Source: Erysipelotrichaceae bacterium NK3D112
GTDB taxonomy: Bacteria > Bacillota_I > Bacilli_A > Erysipelotrichales > Erysipelotrichaceae
Assembly: GCA_000701725.1 (NCBI GenBank)
Contig: JNJQ01000002.1
Span: forward strand, 124,001 to 188,000
Direction of reading: 5' to 3'
DNA length: 64,000 bases
The notes under the pieces are model-generated. The model saw only the letters and a list, made by a program, of their open reading frames with translations, was not told the origin of the DNA and made no database searches. The position numbers and the translations under genes are program-made. Position 1 is the stretch's first letter. The number at the start of each line of letters is the position of its first letter. Of this stretch, positions 1-7,923 are shown piece by piece.

Positions 1-2
1 AC

Positions 3-209
3 AGAAGTTTCCTGCTCACAGATATCGTCACCGTCGTCTCCCAGTGCAAGGCGCCTCTGGAAAGCGTCAATGCCGCGGTCAATCATGATACCCTGACCTC
101 CACAATCAAGATGGTGATCCGTGTCCATGACATTTCCCATCTGGAAAATGTGATCGCCAACCTGCGGAAAGTGGAATCCGTGATCGATGTTGAAAGAACA
201 GCGCATTAA
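3..209 (+). CDS. relA: RelA/SpoT (p)ppGpp synthetase/hydrolase, C-terminal fragment
   Basis: Only the last 68 codons are in the window; the gene begins upstream. The translated piece reads as the C-terminal ACT domain of bifunctional RelA/SpoT proteins: a beta-alpha-beta pattern with a stretch like IKMVIRVHDISHLENVI, then ANLRKVESVIDVERTAH and stop. In this family the ACT domain senses signals such as ribosome or amino-acid status and tunes (p)ppGpp synthesis in the cytoplasm. The placement just before hisS-aspS is the Bacillota arrangement, although dtd, often found between them, is absent. The stop codon lies inside the terminator hairpin. The identity is inferred from a short fragment plus gene order. 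Confidence 0.8.
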   Translation, partial: RSFLLTDIVTVVSQCKAPLESVNAAVNHDTLTSTIKMVIRVHDISHLENVIANLRKVESVIDVERTAH

Positions 210-224
210 GTGCTGTTCTTTTTT
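193..224 (+). terminator. Intrinsic terminator overlapping the relA stop codon
   Basis: A perfect 10-bp inverted repeat (AAAGAACAGC at 193-202, GCTGTTCTTT at 212-221) is followed by a T run. The stop codon 207-209 sits in the loop, so the hairpin uses the end of the coding sequence as its 5' arm. Confidence 0.85.
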
Positions 225-245
225 CAAACCTGCCGTTTTATCCGC

Positions 246-274
246 TTGTGAAAGATGCCGAAAACGGCTATAAT
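246..274 (+). promoter_or_regulatory. Sigma-A type promoter of the hisS T-box transcript
   Basis: TTGTGA (246-251), a 17-nt spacer and a perfect TATAAT (269-274) lie just upstream of the T-box leader. Transcription would begin near 281. Confidence 0.75.
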
Positions 275-284
275 CCATACGTAA

Positions 285-514
285 TCAAAAATTCTGAGAA
301 CGGGAAAACCTGTAAAATGCGATAAGAAGCGACAATGGCACGGTGAAAGCATTGATCGACATGATGCAGGTCAGACACCCGGGAGAAGATGTTCTGAAAC
401 AGCAGTAGGAACATCCGTGTTCCGCGTTAAGGAATCAAGCGTACAGCGTCAGCTGTAAACTAAGGTGGCACCGCGCATATAAGCGTCCTTGGATTCAGGG
501 ACGTTTTTTATTGA
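285..514 (+). promoter_or_regulatory. T-box riboswitch, probably tRNA-His responsive
   Basis: The T-box sequence AAGGTGGCACCGCG is at 462-475, followed by a terminator-like hairpin (CGTCC at 484-488 pairing with GGACG at 499-503) and a T run. Upstream, CGGG (301-304) can pair with CCCG (378-381), and CCTG (309-312) with CAGG (367-370). This leaves an internal loop containing CAC at 376-378, a His codon in the position expected of a specifier. In this class, uncharged tRNA pairs with the specifier and T-box bulge, stabilises the antiterminator and lets hisS-aspS be transcribed. The element is certain; the specifier assignment is inferred by hand folding and its fit to hisS. Confidence 0.9.
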
Positions 515-526
515 AATGGAGGCAAT

Positions 527-1798
527 ATGAGCTATCAGACACCCAGAGGAACTTATGACATTCTTCCTTCCGACATCCACAAATGGCACGATGTCGAGGC
601 AGTGATCCGCAGAATCACATCCCTTTACCGCTACCGTGAAATCCGTACGCCGTATTTCGAGGACACCAAGGTTTTCAAGCGTGAAAACGATTCCTCCGAT
701 ATGGTCAACAAGGAAATGTATACATTCAATATGGGAAGCGAATCCTACACCCTGCGTCCGGAAGGAACCGCCGGCGTGATCCGCTCCTTTGACCAGCACA
801 AGCTCTATGGCTCCATGGAGATGCCGGCAAGACTTTATTACATCGGCGCGATGTTCCGTCACGAAAGACCGCAGAAGGGCAGACAGAGACAGTTCACCCA
901 GTTCGGCGTGGAGAACATCGGCGCAAAGACACCGGAGATCGATGCCGAGACAATCGCGCTTGGCTATGACATCGTCAAGGCAATGGGCATTTCCTCCATC
1001 AAGGTTCTGATCAACACACTCGGCGATGACGAATCAAGAGCCGCTTACAGACAGGCTCTGAAAGAGCACTTCGCACCGCATCTGGATGAGCTTTGCGGCG
1101 ACTGCCAGAGAAGATATGAACAGAATCCTCTGAGAATTCTTGACTGCAAGGTGGATCATGACAAAGAGTGCATGAAGAACGCGCCGAAGCTGTCCGATTA
1201 TCTCAATGAGGAATCCTCCGAATATTTCAGAAGGGTTCTGGCATGCCTGGATGCGCTTGGCATTCCGTATGAGATTGATGAACACCTGGTCAGAGGCCTG
1301 GACTACTATACACACACCGTGTTTGAAGTCGTTTCCACAAGACCGGACTCCGGTGCCCAGGCGACCATCTTCGCGGGCGGCCGCTATGATCACTTCGTCG
1401 AATATTACGGCGGACCCGAGATGAGCGGCATCGGCTTTGCGATCGGTCTGGAAAGACTGATTGCCCTGGCGGAGGATGAAGGCTATCCGTTCACTGAGGA
1501 AGGCCAGTGCGATGTTTATGTGATCGGCCTTGGCAATGTGGGCGACAGTGTTCTCAAAACACTGTCCATGCTCAGAAACGCGGGCTATCAGTGCGAAGGA
1601 AATCTCGTCAAACGCTCTCTTAAGGCACAGTTCAAGAGCGCTGACAGAATGAATGCGAAATATATTGTGATTCTTGGCGAGGATGAGGTTGCCCAGGGCA
1701 CACTCAATGTCAAGAATTCAGCCGACAAGACACAGCTGACCCTGAAAAACGAAGAGCTTCTGGACCAGCTGAAAACATGGGAGGAGAATGCAAAATGA
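527..1798 (+). CDS. hisS: Histidyl-tRNA synthetase
   Basis: This class II synthetase charges tRNA-His with histidine in the cytoplasm. The 423-residue length is normal for the family. The N-terminal QTPRGTYDILP, motif 2 around YYIGAMFRHERPQKGRQRQF, the His-specific LVRGLDYYTHTVFE and the motif 3 region GIGFAIGLERL are all visible, followed by the C-terminal anticodon-binding domain (DVYVIGLG onward). The start at 527 follows an AUGGAGG-type ribosome binding site. Expression is controlled by the T-box leader immediately upstream. The stop overlaps the aspS start by four bases (ATGA), so the two synthetases are translationally coupled, as in many Bacillota. Confidence 0.97.
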   Translation: MSYQTPRGTYDILPSDIHKWHDVEAVIRRITSLYRYREIRTPYFEDTKVFKRENDSSDMVNKEMYTFNMGSESYTLRPEGTAGVIRSFDQHKLYGSMEMPARLYYIGAMFRHERPQKGRQRQFTQFGVENIGAKTPEIDAETIALGYDIVKAMGISSIKVLINTLGDDESRAAYRQALKEHFAPHLDELCGDCQRRYEQNPLRILDCKVDHDKECMKNAPKLSDYLNEESSEYFRRVLACLDALGIPYEIDEHLVRGLDYYTHTVFEVVSTRPDSGAQATIFAGGRYDHFVEYYGGPEMSGIGFAIGLERLIALAEDEGYPFTEEGQCDVYVIGLGNVGDSVLKTLSMLRNAGYQCEGNLVKRSLKAQFKSADRMNAKYIVILGEDEVAQGTLNVKNSADKTQLTLKNEELLDQLKTWEENAK

Positions 1799-3552
1799 AA
1801 AGAACATGTGAAAACGGCACGCTCAGTGCGGCGGATGCCGGAAAGAAAGTCAGCCTGATCGGCTGGGTTTCCAAACGAAGAAACCTCGGTTCTCTTGTCT
1901 TCATTGACCTCAGAGACCGCAGCGGCATTGTCCAGGTCACATTCGATGAGACCATGGCGGAGAAGGTGAAGGAAGTCAGAAGCGAATACATCCTTTCCGT
2001 CACCGGAACCGTTGTGCTGCGCAAAGATCCCAATCCGAAGCTGGCCACCGGTGAAATCGAAGTTCTCGCCGAAGAAGTGACCATCGTCAACCGCGCCGAG
2101 ACCGCGCCGATCACCATCGCCGATGACACCGACACCAATGAGGACACCCGTCTCAAATACAGATATCTGGATCTGAGAAGACCGGTTCTGCAGAAAAATA
2201 TGATCCTGCGCCACAAGGTATGCATGATCGCCAGAAGAGTGCTGGATGAAAAGGGCTTTGTCGAGATCGAAACACCGATTCTGGCCAGAAGCACACCGGA
2301 AGGCGCCAGAGACTATCTGGTTCCCTCAAGAATCTACAACGGCCGTTTCTGGGCGCTTCCCCAGTCCCCGCAGATCTATAAGCAGCTGCTGATGATCGCC
2401 GGCTTTGAGAAGTATTTCCAGATTGCAAGATGCTTCAGAGATGAGGACCTGCGTGCGGACCGTCAGCCTGAATTCACCCAGATCGACATCGAGATGAGCT
2501 TCGGCGATGAGAACACCATCTTCGCAACGGTTGAGGATCTCATGAAGGCGATCTTCAAAGAGACCATCGGCTACACACTGGAAGACAGCTTTGTCCGGAT
2601 TCCCTATGCGGAGTGCATCAGAAGATTCGGAACCGACAAGCCGGATCTGCGCTTCGGCAATGAGATCATCGATCTCAGCCCGCTGTTCAAAGACACTGAA
2701 TTTGCGGTCTTCAAGGGCGTTCTGGAAAACGGCGGCGTGATCAGCGCGCTGAAATTTGAAAACGCGGCTGACAAATACAGCCGCAAGGGACTCGACAAGC
2801 TCCAGGATTTTGTCAAGCATGGTTTCCGTGCCAAGGCGCTGGCATATCTCAAGATGGAAAAGGGCACTCTGACTGGTTCGGTTGCCAAGCCCTTAAGCGA
2901 AGCCGAAAAGGCGGAGATCACAAAGCAGCTTGACCTCAAGGATAATGATCTCGTACTGATCATCGCGGACAAGCTCAAGATCGCCAACACAGCCCTTGGT
3001 GCATTGCGTGTCAGACTCGGCCATGAGCTGAATCTGATCAACAATGATACGTATAAATTCCTCTGGGTCACTGAATTCCCGATGTTTGAATACAGCGAGG
3101 AAGAGGGCAGATGGGTAGCCGCACACCACCCGTTCACCGCACCGGTGGAAGCGGATGTCGACAAGCTGTTCAGCGATCCCGAACATGTTTCCTCAAGAGC
3201 CTATGACCTGGTTCTCAACGGCTATGAGCTGCTTTCCGGCTCCATCCGTATCCACGATCAGGATCTGCAGGAAAAGGTCTTCGAGGCGATCGGACTCACC
3301 ATGGAAAAGGCGAAGGAGCGCTTCGGCTTCTTCCTTGACGCATTCCGTTACGGCACACCTCCCCATGGCGGAGTCGGCATCGGTCTGGAAAGACTTGTCA
3401 TGGTGCTGGCCGGCACGGACAATATCCGCGACGTCGTTGCCTTCCCGACCACAAACAGCTCGCTCGATCTGATGAGCGAATCGCCCAATGTGGTTGATCA
3501 GGCGCAGCTTGATATTCTCGGTATCGAAATAGCTAATAAGGATAAAGAATAA
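1795..3552 (+). CDS. aspS: Aspartyl-tRNA synthetase
   Basis: This class IIb synthetase charges tRNA-Asp. The 585-residue bacterial-type protein has the N-terminal OB-fold anticodon domain (GWVSKRRNLGSLVFIDLRDR), motif 2 (CFRDEDLRADRQPEFTQID), the bacterial GAD insertion (around residues 290-420) and motif 3 (GVGIGLERLVM). The start at 1795 was chosen because GGAGGA lies ten bases upstream and it gives the family N-terminus; an in-frame ATG at 1777 would add six residues inside the binding-site region. It overlaps hisS by four bases. Whether it is discriminating or also charges tRNA-Asn cannot be decided here. It shares the T-box control of hisS. Confidence 0.97.
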   Translation: MKRTCENGTLSAADAGKKVSLIGWVSKRRNLGSLVFIDLRDRSGIVQVTFDETMAEKVKEVRSEYILSVTGTVVLRKDPNPKLATGEIEVLAEEVTIVNRAETAPITIADDTDTNEDTRLKYRYLDLRRPVLQKNMILRHKVCMIARRVLDEKGFVEIETPILARSTPEGARDYLVPSRIYNGRFWALPQSPQIYKQLLMIAGFEKYFQIARCFRDEDLRADRQPEFTQIDIEMSFGDENTIFATVEDLMKAIFKETIGYTLEDSFVRIPYAECIRRFGTDKPDLRFGNEIIDLSPLFKDTEFAVFKGVLENGGVISALKFENAADKYSRKGLDKLQDFVKHGFRAKALAYLKMEKGTLTGSVAKPLSEAEKAEITKQLDLKDNDLVLIIADKLKIANTALGALRVRLGHELNLINNDTYKFLWVTEFPMFEYSEEEGRWVAAHHPFTAPVEADVDKLFSDPEHVSSRAYDLVLNGYELLSGSIRIHDQDLQEKVFEAIGLTMEKAKERFGFFLDAFRYGTPPHGGVGIGLERLVMVLAGTDNIRDVVAFPTTNSSLDLMSESPNVVDQAQLDILGIEIANKDKE

Positions 3553-3569
3553 TATCCGCACTGTCAAGA

Positions 3570-3599
3570 CTGTTATTGCGCTTGCCGTGACTCTATAAT
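3570..3599 (+). promoter_or_regulatory. Promoter of the probable 6S RNA
   Basis: A perfect TATAAT lies at 3594-3599. The best -35 match is CTGTTA at 3570-3575 with an 18-nt spacer, which is weak. A start near 3606 would give a roughly 190-nt RNA ending at the hairpin at 3769-3791. Confidence 0.55.
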
Positions 3600-3605
3600 G
3601 AACTT

Positions 3606-3795
3606 GCCGGAGGACCACATATTTTTCCTACATTTTGATATAAGGGAGCTCTGACTGGCGATTCCTGTTGTGAATGCCCGGTACGGCCGGGAATCCTGAG
3701 GGAAGACCAAGGGCACCCACCTCTACATAAGAGGGAACATATCACCCCTTCGGCTTCAATGAAATCTGACTGCCTGCTTACAGCGGGCAGTTTTC
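3606..3795 (+). ncRNA. ssrS: Probable 6S RNA
   Basis: This 300-bp gap has its own -10 box and an intrinsic terminator but no credible reading frame. 6S RNA of Bacillus (bsrA) is, as far as I recall, located just downstream of aspS, which matches. Structure seen: a distal hairpin CCCGG/CCGGG near 3680-3694, enclosed by GATTCC pairing with GGAATC. A small hairpin CCTCT-ACATA-AGAGG near 3720-3734 fits the short hairpin on the 3' strand of the 6S central bubble. In the family the RNA mimics an open promoter and binds sigma-A RNA polymerase. The closing stem was not resolved by eye. SRP RNA and RNase P were considered, but their signature sequences are absent. Confidence 0.55.
3769..3795 (+). terminator. 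Intrinsic terminator of the 6S-like RNA
   Basis: ACTGCCTGC (3769-3777) pairs with GCGGGCAGT (3783-3791) with one G-T pair around a five-base loop, followed by TTTT. Confidence 0.75.
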
Positions 3796-3798
3796 ATA

Positions 3799-3827
3799 TT
3801 GCAAGCCATCCGCAAAAAGGGTAAAAT
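3799..3827 (+). promoter_or_regulatory. Promoter of the UPF0154 gene
   Basis: TTGCAA (3799-3804), a 17-nt spacer and TAAAAT (3822-3827) lie 31 bases before the start codon at 3859. Confidence 0.7.
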
Positions 3828-3858
3828 GACCTCTGTAAAGCAAGGCAGGTGAACAAAC

Positions 3859-4071
3859 ATGAGTGAATTCTGGTTATCATTGGGCTGGTTCGTGGCCGGT
3901 GCAATCGTAGCGGCAATCGCCACATTCTTTATCACAAAGAAGTATTTTGAGAAGCAGCTGCGCGAAAATCCTCCCATCAATGAGAAGATGGTCAGAGCAA
4001 TGTTCATGCAGATGGGCCGCAAGCCTTCCGAGGCGCAGATCCGTCAGGTCATGAAACAGCTTCAGAAATAA
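3859..4071 (+). CDS. UPF0154 family small membrane protein (YneF-like)
   Basis: This 70-residue protein has one N-terminal transmembrane helix (about residues 6-27). It is followed by the conserved UPF0154 signature seen as NPPINEKMVRAMFMQMGRKP and a short helical tail ending in QVMKQLQK. The family is widespread in Bacillota and Mollicutes; its biochemical role is not established, so none is given. An AGGTGA-type binding site precedes the start. The gene is single, with its own promoter (3799-3827) and terminator (4083-4108), between the 6S-like RNA and the oxidoreductase gene. Confidence 0.9.
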   Translation: MSEFWLSLGWFVAGAIVAAIATFFITKKYFEKQLRENPPINEKMVRAMFMQMGRKPSEAQIRQVMKQLQK

Positions 4072-4082
4072 ATCAGAAAGCG

Positions 4083-4108
4083 GATCCGCACAGGCTGCGG
4101 GTCTTTTT
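4083..4108 (+). terminator. Intrinsic terminator after the UPF0154 gene
   Basis: GATCCGCA (4083-4090) pairs with TGCGGGTC (4096-4103) with one G-T pair, followed by a T run. Confidence 0.8.
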
Positions 4109-4157
4109 CTTTGTGAATTTGAGATGTCCATGAAACATATGATTCTCCCCATGATTT

Positions 4158-4186
4158 TTGAAACAGGAACACTGTATTTTCATAAT
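4158..4186 (+). promoter_or_regulatory. Promoter of the pyruvate:ferredoxin oxidoreductase gene
   Basis: TTGAAA (4158-4163), 17-nt spacer, CATAAT (4181-4186). A second perfect TATAAT at 4196-4201 lacks a good -35 box but could be an alternative start. Confidence 0.6.
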
Positions 4187-4224
4187 TTCACGGAGTATAA
4201 TATTTGTGGTTAATAGGAGGACTT

Positions 4225-7200
4225 ATGACTACAGAAAACAAAAAAGTTTTCGATGCTATGGATGGTAATACCGCTACTGCCCATTCCGCGTATGCGTTCA
4301 CGGAAGTAGCCGGTATCTATCCGATTACACCATCTTCCCCGATGGCAGAGCACACTGATGACTGGGCAACTGCAGGCCGTGTCAACGTATTCGGCGACAA
4401 GGTCAAGGTAGTTGAAATGCAGGCTGAAGGCGGCGCTGCCGGCACAATTCACGGTGCGTTACAGGCTGGCTCCCTGGCTGCTACATTCACAGCTTCCCAG
4501 GGCCTGCTGCTCATGATCCCTAATCTCTACAAGCTCAAGGGCGAAATGCTCCCCGGCGTTATCCATGTCGCAGCACGTTCCCTGGCAACGCACACATTAA
4601 GTATCTTCGGTGATCATCAGGACGTTTATGCATGCCGTCAGACCGGCATCGTCATGATGTGCTCACACTCCGTTCAGGACTGTATGGACCTGGCCGGTGC
4701 CGCTCATCTGATCGCGATTGACGGTTCCGTACCTGTCATGCACTTCTTCGACGGTTTCCGTACATCCCACGAAGTCGACAAGATCGAAGTCATGGACTAT
4801 GACTTCCTCAAGAGCCTGCTCCCGATGGACAAGCTCGAAGCATTCCGTGCTCATGCACTGAACCCGCACGGAAACGCTGTCACACGCGGCGGCTCCCAGA
4901 ACGACGACATCTACTTCCAGGCTGCTGAAGCACAGAACAAGCATTACGATGCTGTTCCTGACATCGCTGCCAAGTACTTCAAGGCAATCAGCGAACACAC
5001 AGGACGCGACTATGCACCGTTCGTATATGTCGGCGCACCGGATGCTGAAAGAGTCATCGTTGCCATGGGTTCTGTCACAGACACAATCACAGAGACAATC
5101 AACACTCTGGTCAAGCGCGGCGAAAAGGTCGGTCTGATCAAGGTCTATCTGTATCGTCCGTTCTCCCAGAAGTATCTCGAAGCTGTTCTGCCTGCAACCG
5201 TCAAGAAGATTGCTGTTCTTGACAGAGCAAAGGAACAGGGCTCAAGAGAGCCTCTCTTCCTCGATGTCTGCTATGCACTCAGAAAGCACACAGACCTCAC
5301 CATCGTCGGCGGACGTTACGGTCTGTCCTCCAAGGACACCAACCCGTCCCACATCAATGGTGTTTACGAAGAACTCAAGAAGGATGAACCGAAGGAAGAA
5401 TTCACAATCGGTATCGACGATGATGTGACAAATCTCTCCATCGCTCCGGTTGACATCCATGTTGATGCGGATTATACAAGCTGCCTGTTCTATGGTCTCG
5501 GTTCCGACGGAACAGTCGGTGCAAACAAGAGCACCGTCAAGATCATCGGCAACAACACTGATCTGTATTCCCAGGCTTACTTCGCATACGACTCCAGAAA
5601 GGCCGGCGGTGTCACCCGTTCCCATCTGAGATTCGGCAAGAGCCCGATCCACAGCCCGTATTACATCGACAAGGCTGACTTCATTTCCTGCTCACTGGAT
5701 TCCTACTGCTTCAAGTTCGATATGGTCCGCGACCTCAAGGAAGGCGGAACATTCCTGCTGAACACAACAATCCCGGCTGAGGAAATCGCTGACAGACTGC
5801 CGAACAGAATGCTCGCTGCCCTGGCTGACAAGAAGGCCAACTTCTACATCATCAACGCGACAAAGCTGGCTCAGGAAACACACATGGGCCGTCATACAAA
5901 CACAATTCTGCAGTCCGCGTTCTTCGCGCTCAACGAGCAGATCATGCCGTATGAAACATCCGTTGAACTGATGAAGGATTCCGCACGCCACACATACGCG
6001 CGCAAGGGTGAAGATGTTGTCAACAACAACTGCAACGCCATCGACAAGGGTAAAGAAGGACTCGTCAAGATCGACGTCGATCCTGCATGGAGCAACCTCT
6101 CCTATGACAAGAGCCTGATCGTCAAGACAGGTGATGAATACTTCGATGAGAACCTCCAGAGAATCAACGCTCTCGAAGGTTATCAGATGCCTGTATCCTC
6201 ATTCATGAAGCCTGAAGTTATCGACGGTTCCATTCCGGAGAACGTATCCTTCCGTGAAAAGAGAAACATCGCTGCCCAGGTTCCGGCATGGGATGCATCC
6301 AAGTGCATCGAGTGCGGTCAGTGCGCATTCGCGTGCCCGCACGCAACAATCCGTCCGTTCCTGCTGAACGCCGAGGAAGTTGCCAAGGCTGAAGCAATCG
6401 CGGCTGAAAACAATGTCAAGTTCGAGACAAAGGAACCGACAGCTGTTTACAAGGGAGCCAAGGAAGCAGGTCTGGTTTACAGAATCCAGCTCTCACCGGC
6501 TAACTGCGTAGGCTGCGGCGTATGTCTGACAGCTTGCCCTGTCAAGGCTCTGAGTGCTGCTGATGTTGATACACAGCAGGGTGAAGAACCTCTGGCTGAC
6601 TACCTCTACAAGGAAACAGAATACAAGACACAGTATGTCATGAATCCGAACTCCGTTCAGGGTATCTCTCTGATGATGCCTTACTTCGAAGTCAGCGGAT
6701 GCTGCCCGGGCTGCGGTGAGGCTCCTTACTACAGACTGGCTACACAGCTCTTCGGTAAAGACATGATGGTTGCCAACGCAACAGGCTGCTCCATGATCTA
6801 CTGCTCCTCCACACCTTCCACACCGTTCGTTACTGACAAGGACGGCAATGGTGTTGCTTGGGCAAACTCCCTGTTCGAAGACAATGCTGAATTCGGCTTC
6901 GGTATGGCTGTATCCCAGGCTACAAAGGCTGCACGTATCCTGAGAATCATGGAAGAAAACCTCGACAAGGTTGAACCGGAACTCAAGGAAGTATTCGCAG
7001 CTTACATCGCAAGCGGCGAAGACAGAGACCAGCACAGAGCTCTCAAGGACAAGATCGTTGCAGGCGTCAAGGCAAGCTCCAATGAAGCTGTCAAGGAACT
7101 GCTCGATATGGAAAGAGATCTCGTCGGCAAGTCCGTATGGATCGTCGGCGGCGACGGATGGGCATATGATATCGGTTATGGCGGACTTGATCATGTCATG

Positions 7201-7779
7201 GCCAACAACCTGAATGTCAACGTTCTCGTTCTCGATACAGAAGTTTACTCCAACACTGGCGGTCAGTCCTCCAAGTCCTCCCAGGCTGCTTCCATCGCGA
7301 AGTTCGCTGCCGGCGGTAAGGCTCTTGCTAAGAAAGACCTCGGACAGATCGTTATGGAATACGGCACAGCTTATGTCGCATCCATCTCCATGGGCGCTAA
7401 CCAGCTGCAGACCATCAAGGCATTCCAGGAAGCTGAAAGCTACAACGGACCTTCCATCATCATCGCTTACTGCCCGTGCGCTGAGCAGGGTATCAAGGGC
7501 GGTCTCGTAAAGGCTCCGATCATCCAGAAGAACGCGGTTGAATGCGGTTATGTCACACTGTACCGTTATGACCCGAGAAACGAAAAGCCTCTCACAATCG
7601 ATTCCAAGGAACCGAAGTGGGATAAGTTCCATGACTTCCTGATGAATGAAGCACGTTACTTCAACCTGCCGAAGCTCAGAGGTCAGGAAGCCGCTGAAGC
7701 AGCATTTGCAAAGACTCTCTCCGATGCGCAGAGACGTTACACAAAGCTGGTCCAGAAGGCAAGCCTCCAGGACAAATAA
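4225..7779 (+). CDS. nifJ: Pyruvate:ferredoxin (flavodoxin) oxidoreductase, single-chain
   Basis: This enzyme converts pyruvate and CoA to acetyl-CoA and CO2 and reduces ferredoxin or flavodoxin, central to anaerobic energy metabolism. The 1184-residue chain has the full single-subunit order. First comes the pyrimidine-binding domain (YPITPSSPMAE). Next are the gamma-like domain and two ferredoxin 4Fe-4S motifs (CIECGQCAFACP and CVGCGVCLTACP). Last is the TPP-binding domain with CCPGCGE for the proximal cluster and GDGWAYDIGYGGLDHV. The start at 4225 follows AGGAGG; an in-frame ATG at 4204 would lie upstream of that site. Codon use (GCT, GTT, CGT and AAG rich) differs from the neighbours, as expected for a highly expressed gene. 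It is transcribed alone, with its own promoter and terminator. Confidence 0.97.
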   Translation: MTTENKKVFDAMDGNTATAHSAYAFTEVAGIYPITPSSPMAEHTDDWATAGRVNVFGDKVKVVEMQAEGGAAGTIHGALQAGSLAATFTASQGLLLMIPNLYKLKGEMLPGVIHVAARSLATHTLSIFGDHQDVYACRQTGIVMMCSHSVQDCMDLAGAAHLIAIDGSVPVMHFFDGFRTSHEVDKIEVMDYDFLKSLLPMDKLEAFRAHALNPHGNAVTRGGSQNDDIYFQAAEAQNKHYDAVPDIAAKYFKAISEHTGRDYAPFVYVGAPDAERVIVAMGSVTDTITETINTLVKRGEKVGLIKVYLYRPFSQKYLEAVLPATVKKIAVLDRAKEQGSREPLFLDVCYALRKHTDLTIVGGRYGLSSKDTNPSHINGVYEELKKDEPKEEFTIGIDDDVTNLSIAPVDIHVDADYTSCLFYGLGSDGTVGANKSTVKIIGNNTDLYSQAYFAYDSRKAGGVTRSHLRFGKSPIHSPYYIDKADFISCSLDSYCFKFDMVRDLKEGGTFLLNTTIPAEEIADRLPNRMLAALADKKANFYIINATKLAQETHMGRHTNTILQSAFFALNEQIMPYETSVELMKDSARHTYARKGEDVVNNNCNAIDKGKEGLVKIDVDPAWSNLSYDKSLIVKTGDEYFDENLQRINALEGYQMPVSSFMKPEVIDGSIPENVSFREKRNIAAQVPAWDASKCIECGQCAFACPHATIRPFLLNAEEVAKAEAIAAENNVKFETKEPTAVYKGAKEAGLVYRIQLSPANCVGCGVCLTACPVKALSAADVDTQQGEEPLADYLYKETEYKTQYVMNPNSVQGISLMMPYFEVSGCCPGCGEAPYYRLATQLFGKDMMVANATGCSMIYCSSTPSTPFVTDKDGNGVAWANSLFEDNAEFGFGMAVSQATKAARILRIMEENLDKVEPELKEVFAAYIASGEDRDQHRALKDKIVAGVKASSNEAVKELLDMERDLVGKSVWIVGGDGWAYDIGYGGLDHVMANNLNVNVLVLDTEVYSNTGGQSSKSSQAASIAKFAAGGKALAKKDLGQIVMEYGTAYVASISMGANQLQTIKAFQEAESYNGPSIIIAYCPCAEQGIKGGLVKAPIIQKNAVECGYVTLYRYDPRNEKPLTIDSKEPKWDKFHDFLMNEARYFNLPKLRGQEAAEAAFAKTLSDAQRRYTKLVQKASLQDK

Positions 7780-7802
7780 TCCTGAAACCAAACTGATTTG
7801 AA

Positions 7803-7846
7803 AAAGACCGGACATGGTCCCATTCGACCGGACTCCGGTCTTTTTT
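7803..7846 (+). terminator. Intrinsic terminator after nifJ
   Basis: A 10-bp perfect stem (AAAGACCGGA at 7803-7812, TCCGGTCTTT at 7834-7843) encloses a smaller inner repeat and is followed by six T. Confidence 0.85.
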
Positions 7847-7923
7847 CTGTCTTTGCGCTGCAAAACATCCATGATGATTCAGAACATAATAAAAAACACC
7901 GGCTTTGATCACCGGTGAACCAT

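Noticed and set aside
4196-4201. TATAAT as the main promoter of the oxidoreductase gene
   Set aside because: No -35 box at 16-18 bases; the pair TTGAAA-17-CATAAT just upstream is better, although both might be used.
6493-7872. 459-codon open frame on the minus strand
   Set aside because: It lies opposite the 3' half of the pyruvate:ferredoxin oxidoreductase gene, has no ribosome binding site and reads as low-quality protein; it is open because of the strong codon bias of the real gene.
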